From assembly GCF_041154745.1 (NCBI RefSeq), contig NZ_AP031573.1, positions 3,968,001 through 4,032,000 on the forward strand: a stretch of DNA of 64,000 bases, given 5' to 3'. Source of the stretch: Flavobacterium sp. CFS9 (GTDB lineage: Bacteria > Bacteroidota > Bacteroidia > Flavobacteriales > Flavobacteriaceae). A program made the position numbers and the translations under genes. This document shows, one piece after another, positions 16,785 to 25,974 of this stretch; positions within the stretch are counted from its first letter, which is position 1, and the number at the start of each line of letters is the position of its first letter. Below the pieces are notes generated by a model that worked only from the letters and a program-made list of their open reading frames with translations, was not told the DNA's origin and made no database searches.

Positions 16785-17528
16785 ATGCGAAAATTAGCAT
16801 TGATAGCTTTATTCCTGGTACAGCTATCCCAAAGTTTTGCACAGTCTAAGAATTCGCCATTACAAATAAGTCATCTTACAGGTGACTTTTATGTTTATAA
16901 GACGTTTCACGATTATAAAGGCACGCTGATTTCAGCCAATGCTATGTATTTGGTTACAGATAAAGGAGTTGTCTTGTTTGATGCTCCTTGGGACAAAACA
17001 CAATTTCAGCCTTTGTTGGACAGTATTAAGGCAAGACATCATCAAGAAGTTGTGATGCACTTTGCCACGCATGCGCATGAAGACAGGGCAGGTGGTTTGG
17101 ATTTCTACCGAAAAAAAGGAATTAAGACCTATACAATAAAAGCAACAGATCAGATTCTGGAGAAAAATAAAGAAGGAAGAGCTGAGTTTGTTATTCCGGA
17201 TGATACCTTGTTTACAGTTGGTAAATATACTTTTGAAGTGTATTATCCTGGAAAAGGACATGCATCTGATAATATTGTAGTTTGGTTCAATAAAGAAAAA
17301 GTACTTTACGGAGGCTGTTTTGTTAAAAGTGTAGAAGCAAAAGATTTAGGTTATCTTGGAGATGCAGATGTAAAAGAGTGGGAGAAATCCATTCTGAAAG
17401 TGCAATCGAAGTTTAAAAATCCAAAATACATTGTTACTGGTCATGATGATTTGAAAGATTTAAACTCTTTGAAACATACATTGAAACTGGTTAAGGGATA
17501 CAATGCTGCAAAGTCTTCGGTTAAATAA
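16785..17528 (+). CDS. Subclass B1 metallo-beta-lactamase, JOHN/IND/BlaB-like
   Basis: Periplasmic zinc hydrolase of beta-lactams, in this subclass usually including carbapenems. 247 residues with a signal peptide ending SQSFAQ. All B1 zinc ligands are present: THAHEDRAGGL gives His96, His98 and Asp100; GKGHASDNIVVW gives His159; YGGCFVKS gives Cys178; TGHDDLKD gives His220. The loops (LTGDFYVYKTF, LFDAPWD) follow the flavobacterial branch. It lies in chromosomal context behind BrkB and DUF2147 with no mobile element, so it is probably an intrinsic gene. Activity and spectrum are not known from sequence alone. Confidence 0.93.
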   Translation: MRKLALIALFLVQLSQSFAQSKNSPLQISHLTGDFYVYKTFHDYKGTLISANAMYLVTDKGVVLFDAPWDKTQFQPLLDSIKARHHQEVVMHFATHAHEDRAGGLDFYRKKGIKTYTIKATDQILEKNKEGRAEFVIPDDTLFTVGKYTFEVYYPGKGHASDNIVVWFNKEKVLYGGCFVKSVEAKDLGYLGDADVKEWEKSILKVQSKFKNPKYIVTGHDDLKDLNSLKHTLKLVKGYNAAKSSVK

Positions 17529-17630
17529 TACTCTATTGTTCTGAATCAAAAGTAAATTTGTTTTATGATTTGGTTGGAAAGAAGCTGGGTTAAATTCCAT
17601 CTTCAGTTATAAATGCTATAAAATATCCAC

Positions 17631-20081
17631 ATGTTTTTTATTGAAGTCGTTTTACCGCTTTCATTAGCTAAAACTTTTACCTATCGTGTTTCTGAGGCTG
17701 AATTTCATTTTATTAAAAAAGGAATGCGGGTTGCGGTGCCATTTGGTAAAAATAAAATTTATACGGCATTGGTTATTGAACTGCATCAAAATGAACCGGG
17801 TTTGTATGAAGCCAGGGAAATTCATCAGATATTAGACGAAAAACCTATCGCAACCGAAGTCCAGATCAAGCACTGGCTTTGGGTGGCGAATTATTATATG
17901 TGTGCTATCGGTGATGTTTATCGAGGCGCTTTTCCAACGGGATTATTGCTGGAAAGTGAGACTATTGTTTCGCACAAACCTGAAGTTGTTGTAAATGATT
18001 CTGAGCTTTCTGATGATGAATTTTTGATTTATGAAGCGCTACAACATCAAAGTTCATTAAAAGTTCAGGAGATTGCTTCGATTTTGAATAAGAAAAATAT
18101 CCTTCCTACACTTCAAAAGTTACTTGCCAGAGATGTTATTGTTCTGGATGAAGAAATTAAAGAAGGATACAAACCAAAACTGGTTCGATATGTGAAGCTG
18201 CATGCTCAATACGAATCCGATAATGGTTTAGGAGAATTGCTTGAAGTTCTAAAAAACGCCAACAAACAAAAGGAACTGGTGCTGGCGTATTTTCAAACTA
18301 TGGCTTCTGAAAAGAAACCCATCACAGTAAAAAAGTTGGTTGAGGTTTCGGGTTCTACTTCAGCTGCCGTAAAAGCTTTGATTGATAAAGAAATTTTTGA
18401 AGAGTATCTTTTGCAGCAAGACAGAGTTTCGTTTACAGGACAAACAACAGACGATCAATTGTTGTTAAGTGAAGCACAAACGAGAGCTTTTACTGCAATT
18501 AAAGAGAGTTTTACAGAAAAAGAAGTATGTTTGCTTCATGGTGTTACCTCAAGTGGTAAAACAGAGATTTACATCAAACTGATTGAAGAATATCTGAAAA
18601 CCGGAAGGCAAGTTCTTTATTTGTTGCCGGAAATAGCTTTGACGACGCAATTGGTTTCAAGACTAAGGTTTTATTTTGGAGACAAAGTAGCTGTTTTTCA
18701 TTCGAAATACAGTAATAATGAAAGAGTTGAGGTTTGGAAGCAAACGCTTGAAAATTCAGAAAAAGCCCAAATTGTAATAGGGGCAAGATCGGCTTTGTTT
18801 CTGCCTTTTGATAATTTAGGTTTATTGATTGTAGACGAAGAGCATGAACAGACTTTTAAGCAAACCGATCCGGCACCACGTTATCATGCGAGAGATGCGG
18901 CAATTGTTTTGGCTAATTTTCATAAAGCAAAAGTGCTATTGGGTTCGGCGACACCAAGTATTGAAACCTATTTTAATGCGCAGGCAGATAAGTATGGTTT
19001 AGTATCACTTACAGAACGTTATAATAATGTTCGAATGCCTGAAATTCTTTTAGTGGATTTAAAAGACAAACATTTCAGAAAAAGAATGACCGGACATTTC
19101 AGTGATCTTTTAATTGAAGAAATAGGAGAGGCTTTGTCTTTGGGAGAGCAAATTATTTTGTTTCAAAACCGACGAGGATATTCACCTATAATAGAATGTA
19201 TGACTTGCGGTCATGTACCGCATTGTCAGCAGTGTGATGTGAGTCTGACTTTTCACAAACATAAAAATCAGCTGCGTTGTCACTATTGTGGTTATTCGAT
19301 TGCAAAACCAACGCATTGTCATAGTTGTTCGAGTATCGATTTGACGACTAAAGGATTCGGGACAGAACAAATCGAGCAGGAGCTGGTTACACTTTTTCCT
19401 AAAGCCAAAACAGGCCGAATGGATCAGGATACCACCCGTGGGAAATTTGGTTTCGAAAAAATAATAGATTCCTTTAAAAATCGTGAAATTGATATTTTGG
19501 TCGGTACGCAAATGCTGGCGAAAGGACTGGATTTCGACAATGTAAGTCTGGTTGGAATTATGAATGCGGATAATATGCTGCATCATCCTGATTTTAGGGC
19601 TTTCGAACGCAGTTATCAAATGATGACACAAGTAGCGGGGAGAGCCGGAAGGTCAGAAAAACAAGGGAAAGTAGTGATTCAAACCTATAATCCGAATCAC
19701 AATACGATTCAGCAGGTGACCAACCATAATTATATAGGTATGTATAAGGAGCAATTGTACGATCGTCAGATCTACAGATACCCGCCTTACTTCAGAATTA
19801 TAAAGCTGACTTTAAAGCATCGGGATTTCGATAAATTGAAGGAAGGTTCGATGTGGCTGTATCAGGTTTTGAGTCAAAATTTAAATATGCCGGTACTGGG
19901 TCCGGAAGAGCCTGCGATCAGCAGAATCAGAAATGAATATATCCGAACGATTTTGATTAAGATTCCGCAAAATCAGCATTTGGTGAATACGAAAAAAACT
20001 ATTCAGAAAATGCTGAATAGTTTTGAGGCTGTTGCTCAGTACAGAGCTATAAAAGTTATTGCCAATGTTGACTTTTATTAA
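17631..20081 (+). CDS. priA: Primosomal protein N' (replication restart helicase)
   Basis: 816 residues. PriA recognises stalled forks and D-loops and reloads the replicative helicase. Visible parts: the N-terminal 3'-DNA-binding domain (FFIEVVLPLSLAKTFTYRV), Walker A GVTSSGKTE, DEEH box LLIVDEEHEQTFKQ, GSATPSIET, the zinc region with eight Cys (CMTCGHVPHCQQC, then CHYCGY and CHSCSS), helicase motifs VGTQMLAKGLDF and QVAGRAGRSEKQG, and the C-terminal domain. A TAAATTTG box at 17553-17560 may be its proximal promoter element, with an unusually close TTG (14 bases). Convergent with the LytTR gene, leaving 2 bases between stops. Confidence 0.97.
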   Translation: MFFIEVVLPLSLAKTFTYRVSEAEFHFIKKGMRVAVPFGKNKIYTALVIELHQNEPGLYEAREIHQILDEKPIATEVQIKHWLWVANYYMCAIGDVYRGAFPTGLLLESETIVSHKPEVVVNDSELSDDEFLIYEALQHQSSLKVQEIASILNKKNILPTLQKLLARDVIVLDEEIKEGYKPKLVRYVKLHAQYESDNGLGELLEVLKNANKQKELVLAYFQTMASEKKPITVKKLVEVSGSTSAAVKALIDKEIFEEYLLQQDRVSFTGQTTDDQLLLSEAQTRAFTAIKESFTEKEVCLLHGVTSSGKTEIYIKLIEEYLKTGRQVLYLLPEIALTTQLVSRLRFYFGDKVAVFHSKYSNNERVEVWKQTLENSEKAQIVIGARSALFLPFDNLGLLIVDEEHEQTFKQTDPAPRYHARDAAIVLANFHKAKVLLGSATPSIETYFNAQADKYGLVSLTERYNNVRMPEILLVDLKDKHFRKRMTGHFSDLLIEEIGEALSLGEQIILFQNRRGYSPIIECMTCGHVPHCQQCDVSLTFHKHKNQLRCHYCGYSIAKPTHCHSCSSIDLTTKGFGTEQIEQELVTLFPKAKTGRMDQDTTRGKFGFEKIIDSFKNREIDILVGTQMLAKGLDFDNVSLVGIMNADNMLHHPDFRAFERSYQMMTQVAGRAGRSEKQGKVVIQTYNPNHNTIQQVTNHNYIGMYKEQLYDRQIYRYPPYFRIIKLTLKHRDFDKLKEGSMWLYQVLSQNLNMPVLGPEEPAISRIRNEYIRTILIKIPQNQHLVNTKKTIQKMLNSFEAVAQYRAIKVIANVDFY

Positions 20082-20083
20082 AA

Positions 20084-20782
20084 TTACGAAGAAGTTGAGA
20101 GCGCTTTTACCAGATCTTCTTTTTTGTTTCGGCTAAGAGGAATTTTGGTTATGCCAATCTCAGCAAATTTACTGTTAAAGCGTTCTACTTTATCAATGTT
20201 AATGATATAGGACTTATGCACGCGAATGAATTTGTCTTTCGACAGATCGTTTTCAAAAGATTTCATGGTTGAAAGCACCAGATTACTGTCGTCTTCGGTA
20301 ACCACTCTTACATAATCCCCAAAAGCTTCAATCCATTTGATTTTTGCGGTGAATATTTTAAGTTTTTTCAGATTACTTTTGATAAATATATGTTCGCCTT
20401 CTTCTTCTTTGATGTCCTTTTTTAGTAAATGCATGTCAATAGCTCTTTTTACAGAAGCATTAAAACGATCTACCGCAATAGGTTTCTGAAGGTAATCAGT
20501 AGCGTCATAGTCGAAAGCTTTTAAAGCATATTCTGCTTTAGAAGTAATAAATATAATTTGTGGCTTAGATTTTAGTCCGTCAAGAAAATCAAACCCATTA
20601 ATAACGGGCATTTCTATATCAAGAAAAATTAAGTCAATATTATTTAGAGAGATACAGCTTTTTGCCTCTATTGCATTTGAAAAATCCCCGATTAAATGCA
20701 AACCTGGGTGATTATTAACTAATTTTGCAATAATAGTTCTTTGTATAGAACTATCATCTACAACAACACAGTTTAGCTTCAT
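20084..20782 (-). CDS. LytTR-type response regulator
   Basis: 232 residues from the ATG at 20782 (MKLNCVVVDDSS). The frame stays open another 62 codons upstream, but that stretch is AT-rich, would cover the rpsF promoter, and is rejected. Receiver domain: VVVDD, phosphoacceptor Asp55 in LIFLDIEMP, Thr-Ser in FITSK, Lys in DYLQKPI. C-terminal LytTR DNA-binding domain: IFIKSNLKKLKI, IKWIEAFGDYVRVVTED, FIRVHKSYIINIDKV. No partner LytS-type kinase is adjacent. Divergent from the rpsF operon. Confidence 0.93.
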   Translation of the reverse strand: MKLNCVVVDDSSIQRTIIAKLVNNHPGLHLIGDFSNAIEAKSCISLNNIDLIFLDIEMPVINGFDFLDGLKSKPQIIFITSKAEYALKAFDYDATDYLQKPIAVDRFNASVKRAIDMHLLKKDIKEEEGEHIFIKSNLKKLKIFTAKIKWIEAFGDYVRVVTEDDSNLVLSTMKSFENDLSKDKFIRVHKSYIINIDKVERFNSKFAEIGITKIPLSRNKKEDLVKALSTSS

Positions 20783-20898
20783 AACATAAAAATTTAGAAT
20801 AAATTCAGGATAGCAATAGTAAATGTATTCTTTTTTTAAGAAAAAAACTAAAATTGGCGTGTATTTTTTGCTGTACAACGAATAAAAGTAAAAAAGTG

Positions 20899-20928
20899 TT
20901 GTATATTTAAATTTTATGGTTACTTTTG
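20899..20928 (+). promoter_or_regulatory. Promoter of the rpsF-rpsR-rplI operon
   Basis: TTG at 20899-20901, 19 bases, then TACTTTTG at 20921-20928: an exact fit to the Bacteroidota housekeeping promoter. The start codon of rpsF follows 31 bases downstream. Expected to be strong, given its ribosomal genes. Confidence 0.75.
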
Positions 20929-20959
20929 CACCCAATTTTAACAAATAAATATATTGTTT

Positions 20960-21301
20960 ATGAATCATTATGAAACTGTTTTCATTTTAAATCCCGTTTT
21001 ATCTGAGGTTCAGGTGAAGGAAACAGTAACGAAATTTGAAGAATTTCTTACTAGTAGAGGAGCTGAAATGGTATCGAAAGAGGATTGGGGTCTTAAAAAA
21101 ATGGCTTACGAAATCCAAAACAAAAAAAGTGGTTTTTATCACTTATTCGAATTCAAAGTAGCTGGAGAAGTTCTTGTAGCTTTTGAAACTGAATTCAGAC
21201 GTGACGAAAGAGTTATGCGTTTCTTAACTGTAAGTTTAGACAAACATGCTATTTCATGGGCGGAAAGAAGAAGAGCTAAATTAAAATCTACTAAAGCGTA
21301 A
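20960..21301 (+). CDS. rpsF: 30S ribosomal protein S6
   Basis: 113 residues from the ATG at 20960 ([16 protein letters not shown]). A TTG two codons upstream is not needed. S6 binds S18 and the central domain of 16S rRNA. Typical features: the opening [27 protein letters not shown], and the Arg-rich [13 protein letters not shown]. First gene of the S6-S18-L9 operon, with a 5-base gap to rpsR. Confidence 0.98.
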   Translation: MNHYETVFILNPVLSEVQVKETVTKFEEFLTSRGAEMVSKEDWGLKKMAYEIQNKKSGFYHLFEFKVAGEVLVAFETEFRRDERVMRFLTVSLDKHAISWAERRRAKLKSTKA

Positions 21302-21306
21302 TTATT

Positions 21307-21603
21307 ATGTCTACAATTGAGCAATCTGCAAAAGGAAAAAAAGACGGAGATATCAGATATTTAACGCCTTTAAACATTGAAACTAACAAAACTAAAAAGT
21401 ACTGTCGTTTCAAAAAATCAGGAATCAAATACATCGATTATAAAGATGCTGATTTCTTATTGAAATTCGTTAATGAGCAAGGAAAAATTCTTCCTCGTCG
21501 TTTAACAGGAACTTCATTAAAATACCAAAGAAAAGTGTCTGTAGCTGTAAAAAGAGCTCGTCACTTAGCTTTAATGCCATACGTGGCCGATTTATTAAAA
21601 TAA
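21307..21603 (+). CDS. rpsR: 30S ribosomal protein S18
   Basis: 98 residues. Contains [20 protein letters not shown], the segment [26 protein letters not shown] (read as [11 protein letters not shown] and [11 protein letters not shown]) and the C-terminal [12 protein letters not shown] that are diagnostic of S18. The single Cys occurs in YCRFKK; there is no zinc-ribbon. Partner of S6 on the platform of the small subunit. Confidence 0.98.
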
Positions 21604-21668
21604 TTAAAAACTCTAGTCGCTGGTTTCTGTTATGCAGAACCTAACTTCTAAAATTTAAGGACAACAAC

Positions 21669-22109
21669 ATGGAACTTATTTTAAAACAAGACGTACAAAA
21701 CTTAGGATTTAAAGATGATGTAGTATCTGTAAAACCTGGTTACGGTCGTAACTTTTTAATTCCTCAGGGTTTTGCTACTTTAGCAACTCCTTCTGCTAAA
21801 AAAGTTTTAGCTGAAAATCTAAAACAAAGAGCACATAAAGAAGCTAAAGTGGTTGCTGATGCTAAAGCATTAGCTGAAACTTTAAAAGCTCTTGAAATTA
21901 AACTTACTGCAAAAGCTGGTGGAGAGAAACTTTTTGGTTCTATCACAAACATCGACATTGCTGAAGCTTTAGAGAAATCAGGTAACGCTATTGATAGAAA
22001 ATTCATCACTAGTGGTATCGTAAAACGTACTGGAAAATATACAGCTAGCGTTCGTTTACACAGAGACGTTATTGTAGAATTAGCCTACGAGATTATCGCT
22101 GAAAAATAA
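21669..22109 (+). CDS. rplI: 50S ribosomal protein L9
   Basis: 146 residues. The N-terminal RNA-binding domain has the L9 signature ELILKQDVQNLGFKDDVV, then VKPGYGRNFLIPQGFA; the long connecting helix is Ala/Lys rich; the C-terminal domain has GGEKLFGSITNIDIAEAL and ASVRLHRDVIVEL. Last gene of the operon, followed by an intrinsic terminator at 22141-22169. Confidence 0.98.
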   Translation: MELILKQDVQNLGFKDDVVSVKPGYGRNFLIPQGFATLATPSAKKVLAENLKQRAHKEAKVVADAKALAETLKALEIKLTAKAGGEKLFGSITNIDIAEALEKSGNAIDRKFITSGIVKRTGKYTASVRLHRDVIVELAYEIIAEK

Positions 22110-22140
22110 CATTTTGTTAACTTCTTGTTAATAAAATATA

Positions 22141-22169
22141 AAAACCACTCTTTTGAGTGGTTTTTTTTT
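22141..22169 (+). terminator. Terminator of the rpsF operon
   Basis: AAAACCACTC (22141-22150), loop TTTT, GAGTGGTTTT (22155-22164), T-run to 22169. The right arm overlaps the distal promoter box of the next gene. Confidence 0.88.
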
Positions 22170-22180
22170 GCCTAATTTTG
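22152..22180 (+). promoter_or_regulatory. Probable promoter of the TonB-dependent receptor gene
   Basis: TTTG (22152-22155), 17 bases, TAATTTTG (22173-22180), 29 bases ahead of the start codon. The first box lies in the loop and right arm of the terminator. Confidence 0.55.
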
Positions 22181-22209
22181 AAAGGAATAACACTCTCAAA
22201 ACCAGGAAA

Positions 22210-25200
22210 ATGAAAAAAATCTTTGCATTATTACTAGGTGTGTTTGCCATAACCACTGCTATCGGGCAAACCACGACGTCGAGTATTAAGGGGATTATTA
22301 AGAGCTCTGCCAACGAACTCTTGCCCGGCGCTACTATCTTAGCGATCCATACTCCTACAGGAAGTAAATATTCAGCTGTGTCTAATGAAGACGGCAGGTT
22401 TAATATTTTGAATATGAGAATTGGAGGTCCGTACAAAATTGTTGTGACTTTTGTAGGTTTTCGAAATCATGAATATGCCGATGTGAATCTCGATTTAGGA
22501 AAACCTTTTAATCTTGATGTGGTTTTGGAAGACGAAAGTCAGACACTCGAAGAGGTGAAAATCGTATCTAAGGATAAAGTTTTTAAAAGTGGTAAAACGG
22601 GTGCCGAAACTACGATTGGAAAAAGAGAGTTAACGGCTTTGCCAACAATTTCAAGATCGGCGGAAGATTTTACCCGTTTGGAACCAACTGCAAGCGGAGG
22701 TTCTTTTGGAGGAAGAAACGATCAATACAATAATTACTCCTTAAATGGTGCGGTATTTAATAATCCGTTTGGTCTGGATGCTGCAACGCCCGGAGGTCAG
22801 ACGGGATCACAGCCTATTTCGCTTGATGCTATTGAGCAGATTCAGGTGGCGACGGCTCCTTATGATGTTACTTTGTCGGGTTTCACAGGAGCTTCTGTTA
22901 ATGCGGTAACCAAATCGGGAACTAATGAGTTTCATGGTACGGCTTATGGTTTTTACAGAAATCAGGATTTGACGGGAAATAAAATCAAAGGAGAAAAAAT
23001 ATTTGTACCTACTTTAGAACAAACTCAGGCCGGTTTTAGTTTGGGTGCTCCTATTATCAAAGATAAACTGTTCATCTTTGGAAATTTTGAAATTGACAAA
23101 CGAAGTGATTTAGGATCCAATTTTGTGGCCAATAATAATGATGGTGTAACGGGAATTAATGAATCGAGAGTTTTAGAATCGGATTTAATCGCAGTTTCAA
23201 AGGCTTTGGCCAATTTAGGTTACGAGACGGGACCTTATCAGGGGTTTAAGCACGAATCGAATTCAAACAAAGGGATTATTAAGATAGACTGGAATATCAA
23301 TGATAATCATAAACTGGCGGTTATCTATAATTTTCTGGATGCTTCAAAAGACAAACCGGCGCATCCGACCGCACTTGGTTTCAGAGGGCCGAATGCTTCT
23401 ATTTTACAGTTTAGAAATTCCGGGTATCAGATTAATAATAACCTGAGTTCTTTTCTGGTAGAATTAAATTCAAAATTTAGTGAATCGGTTTCTAATAAGC
23501 TGCAGGCAGGTTATTCGCATTTTAACGATTACAGGGTGCCATTCTCAGTTCCGGCTCCTGTGATTAATATTCAGGACGGAGCAGGTGCTAATTACATCAT
23601 TGCAGGGCATGAGCCTTTTTCGATCAATAATACTTTAGATCAGAAAGTAATTCAGATCACTAATAATCTGAACTATAATGTGGGTAAACATGCATTTACT
23701 TTTGGAGCTTCTTTTGAGAAGTTTAAATTCGCAAACTCTTTTAACTTGGCCGGATATGATAATTTTGGAAATCCGAACGGATATGCCGGAACCTTCTTTA
23801 CGCCCTATTTCACAACACAGGATTTTTTAAATGATGCGGCTAAACCTTTTGCTACAAGTATTATTGCTCAGAATTTGAAATATGCCCAGGATGTTTTTGC
23901 AGCTAAAAATAATTTTAAAGTGGGAAGCGATGGAGGCTGGAAATTGGCGGAATTGAATGTAGGACAGCTGGCCTTCTACGCTCAGGATGATATTAGTATC
24001 GATGATAATTTTAAATTGTCTTTGGGATTAAGAATTGATAAGCCTTTGTATTTTAACACTGCCGATTTGATTCAGAAATATATAGATACTAATAATGGCG
24101 GAGCCAAAAGAAATAACGATACCGATTATTATGATCCGCAAACAGGTCAGGCTGTTAAATTGATTTCGACCAATTTGCCAAGTGACCGAATTTTATGGTC
24201 GCCGAGAATTGGTTTTAACTGGGATGTTAAAGGTAACGCTACTTCACAGCTTCGCGGTGGGTCGGGAATTTTTACCGGAAGAATTCCTTTTGTATGGTTG
24301 GGAAATCAGGTAAGCGGTGCTGATGATGGCTTTTTTCAGATTATGGATCCGGATTACAAATGGCCGCAAGTCTGGAGAACCAGTTTAGGGTTTGATCATC
24401 GATTTGAAAATAATTATATCGTAACAGCAGATTTGTCTTATAATAAGGATATTAATGCGGTACACGTTCAGAACTGGGGATTGAAATCTCCAACCGGAAC
24501 ATTGGCAGGTGTGGATAACCGACCTATTTATGTTGCAGCAGATAAAGGTACAAACAATGCTTATGTAATGACGAACTCGAATAAGGGAAGTGCGTTTAAT
24601 GCGACTTTAAAAGTGCAGAAAAACTTCGAAAATGGATTGTATGCCAGCGTAGCTTATAATTATTTAAAATCTAAAGACGTTAACTCTATTGAGGCTGAAA
24701 TTACGGGAGATGCATTCGCTTTTAATCCGGCTTTAGGAAATGTAAATAATGATGTGCTTTCGAATTCGAAGTATGGAGACAATCATCGTTTTATAGCAGT
24801 AGCTTCCAAGAAATGGAAATATGGAAAAGATAAATGGGCGACAACAGTGTCGACTGTTCTTGAATATGCACAAGGAGGGCGTTTTAATTACACGTATGGC
24901 GGAGATATTAACGGAGACGGTTCCAGTGTTAACGACTTGATTTACATTCCTACATCGGCCGAAATTGCTTTGATGAATTTTAGTGCACCAGGAGAAGGTG
25001 CTGCTTTTGATAAGTTTATTTCTCAGGATAAATATATGAGAGACAGGAGAGGGCAATATGCTGAACGTTATGGAGCAATATCTCCGTGGAGAGGCAGATG
25101 TGATTTGAAAATTCTTCAGGATTATAATTTTAAAATTTCTTCTACTTCAGATAAAAAGAATACGATTCAGTTTAGTATCGATGTTTTGAATTTCGGGAAT

Positions 25201-25380
25201 TTACTAAATTCAGATTGGGGAGTTGTTCAGGTGCCTACAAGTGTTCAGCCTATCGGGGTTACAGTTGCCGGAAATACACCAACGTATACTTTTAATGGTA
25301 CTCAGACCAAAACGTTTAGTTATGATGCCAGTTTAGTGTCCAGATGGCAGGCACAATTTGGGATACGATACATTTTTTAG
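22210..25380 (+). CDS. TonB-dependent outer-membrane receptor, Oar-like
   Basis: 1056 residues from the ATG at 22210 (MKKIFALLLGVFA, signal peptide ending AIGQ). A TTG at 22153 falls inside the terminator and is rejected. Domains: a carboxypeptidase-regulatory-like domain (about 20-110: SIKGIIKSSANELLPGATI, VSNEDGRFNILNM), a plug region (about 115-260: TLEEVKIV, GGRNDQYNNYSLNGAVFNN, SLDAIEQIQVATAPYD, GASVNAVTKSGTNEFHGT), and a large beta-barrel ending in aromatic WQAQFGIRYIF. No adjacent SusD gene, so it is not a classical glycan-uptake pair. Oar-type receptors export or import large ligands; the ligand here is unknown. Confidence 0.93.
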   Translation: MKKIFALLLGVFAITTAIGQTTTSSIKGIIKSSANELLPGATILAIHTPTGSKYSAVSNEDGRFNILNMRIGGPYKIVVTFVGFRNHEYADVNLDLGKPFNLDVVLEDESQTLEEVKIVSKDKVFKSGKTGAETTIGKRELTALPTISRSAEDFTRLEPTASGGSFGGRNDQYNNYSLNGAVFNNPFGLDAATPGGQTGSQPISLDAIEQIQVATAPYDVTLSGFTGASVNAVTKSGTNEFHGTAYGFYRNQDLTGNKIKGEKIFVPTLEQTQAGFSLGAPIIKDKLFIFGNFEIDKRSDLGSNFVANNNDGVTGINESRVLESDLIAVSKALANLGYETGPYQGFKHESNSNKGIIKIDWNINDNHKLAVIYNFLDASKDKPAHPTALGFRGPNASILQFRNSGYQINNNLSSFLVELNSKFSESVSNKLQAGYSHFNDYRVPFSVPAPVINIQDGAGANYIIAGHEPFSINNTLDQKVIQITNNLNYNVGKHAFTFGASFEKFKFANSFNLAGYDNFGNPNGYAGTFFTPYFTTQDFLNDAAKPFATSIIAQNLKYAQDVFAAKNNFKVGSDGGWKLAELNVGQLAFYAQDDISIDDNFKLSLGLRIDKPLYFNTADLIQKYIDTNNGGAKRNNDTDYYDPQTGQAVKLISTNLPSDRILWSPRIGFNWDVKGNATSQLRGGSGIFTGRIPFVWLGNQVSGADDGFFQIMDPDYKWPQVWRTSLGFDHRFENNYIVTADLSYNKDINAVHVQNWGLKSPTGTLAGVDNRPIYVAADKGTNNAYVMTNSNKGSAFNATLKVQKNFENGLYASVAYNYLKSKDVNSIEAEITGDAFAFNPALGNVNNDVLSNSKYGDNHRFIAVASKKWKYGKDKWATTVSTVLEYAQGGRFNYTYGGDINGDGSSVNDLIYIPTSAEIALMNFSAPGEGAAFDKFISQDKYMRDRRGQYAERYGAISPWRGRCDLKILQDYNFKISSTSDKKNTIQFSIDVLNFGNLLNSDWGVVQVPTSVQPIGVTVAGNTPTYTFNGTQTKTFSYDASLVSRWQAQFGIRYIF

Positions 25381-25404
25381 TAAAGCAAAAAAAGTTATAA
25401 ATTT

Positions 25405-25432
25405 GCCCTCGCATTTGCGGGGGCTTTTTTTT
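25405..25432 (+). terminator. Terminator of the TonB-dependent receptor gene
   Basis: GCCCTCGC (25405-25412), loop ATTT, GCGGGGGC (25417-25424; one G-T pair), then eight T. It lies 24 bases past the stop codon. Confidence 0.88.
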
Positions 25433-25500
25433 ATTAAATAACAGAGAGTTCCGAAATTTTACACGAGCTCTTTTTGGAGCGTTTAACACAAGAAAAAAAA

Positions 25501-25974
25501 ATGAAATACGCAAGATTAACAAAAGAGCAATTTGATGAATTGCATGGAGAATTTGCAAGCTTTTTGGCGACGCAGGCTATCGATAAAGCAGAGTGGGATG
25601 CCCTTAAAATAAATAAACCGGAAGTTGCGGAGCAGGAACTGGATGTTTTTTCAGATTTAATCTGGGAAGGTGTTTTGTCTAGAGCAGAATTCTTAGAGCA
25701 CTTTTCTAAAAATCATATTTTTTTATTCCAGTGTTTTGAAACTCATGTTCAGTCGATCGTATTGAAATCATTGGTTGCCGAAACTGATTTTTTGAGTAAG
25801 GAAGGATTGCAATGGCTTTCTGATAATATGTTTACCGAAAACATAGAGATGAAGGTTGGAAAAAAAGTGTTCACAGAAGAAAGAAACGCTTCTATTTTTC
25901 AATTAATTCAGCAAGGAGCATTTTTAAGCGACGGTCAATTGTTTACACAGATCAACACAATTATTGAATCATAG
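25501..25974 (+). CDS. Conserved flavobacterial protein, DUF6495-like
   Basis: 157 residues from the ATG at 25501 (MKYARLTKEQFDELHGEF), preceded by an A-rich leader; a start nine codons upstream is less likely. Soluble, acidic, helical, with LWEGVLSRAEFLEHFS-like and HIFLFQCFETHVQSIVL segments. As I recall, the start MKYARLTKEQFxELH is that of DUF6495, a family restricted to Flavobacteriia without known function. It stands alone between a terminator and a long AT-rich gap. Confidence 0.8.
   Translation: MKYARLTKEQFDELHGEFASFLATQAIDKAEWDALKINKPEVAEQELDVFSDLIWEGVLSRAEFLEHFSKNHIFLFQCFETHVQSIVLKSLVAETDFLSKEGLQWLSDNMFTENIEMKVGKKVFTEERNASIFQLIQQGAFLSDGQLFTQINTIIES

Noticed and set aside
17553..17560. 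Exact TAnnTTTG box as a confident priA promoter
   Set aside because: The nearest TTG is only 14 bases upstream, shorter than the usual spacing, so it is mentioned but not listed as a promoter.
20783..20968. 62-codon upstream extension of the LytTR regulator frame
   Set aside because: It is AT-rich with no receiver-like sequence, overlaps the rpsF promoter, and the domain starts properly at the ATG at 20782.
22153..22209. TTG start that would lengthen the TonB-dependent receptor by 19 codons
   Set aside because: It lies inside the rplI terminator and would destroy the signal peptide position.
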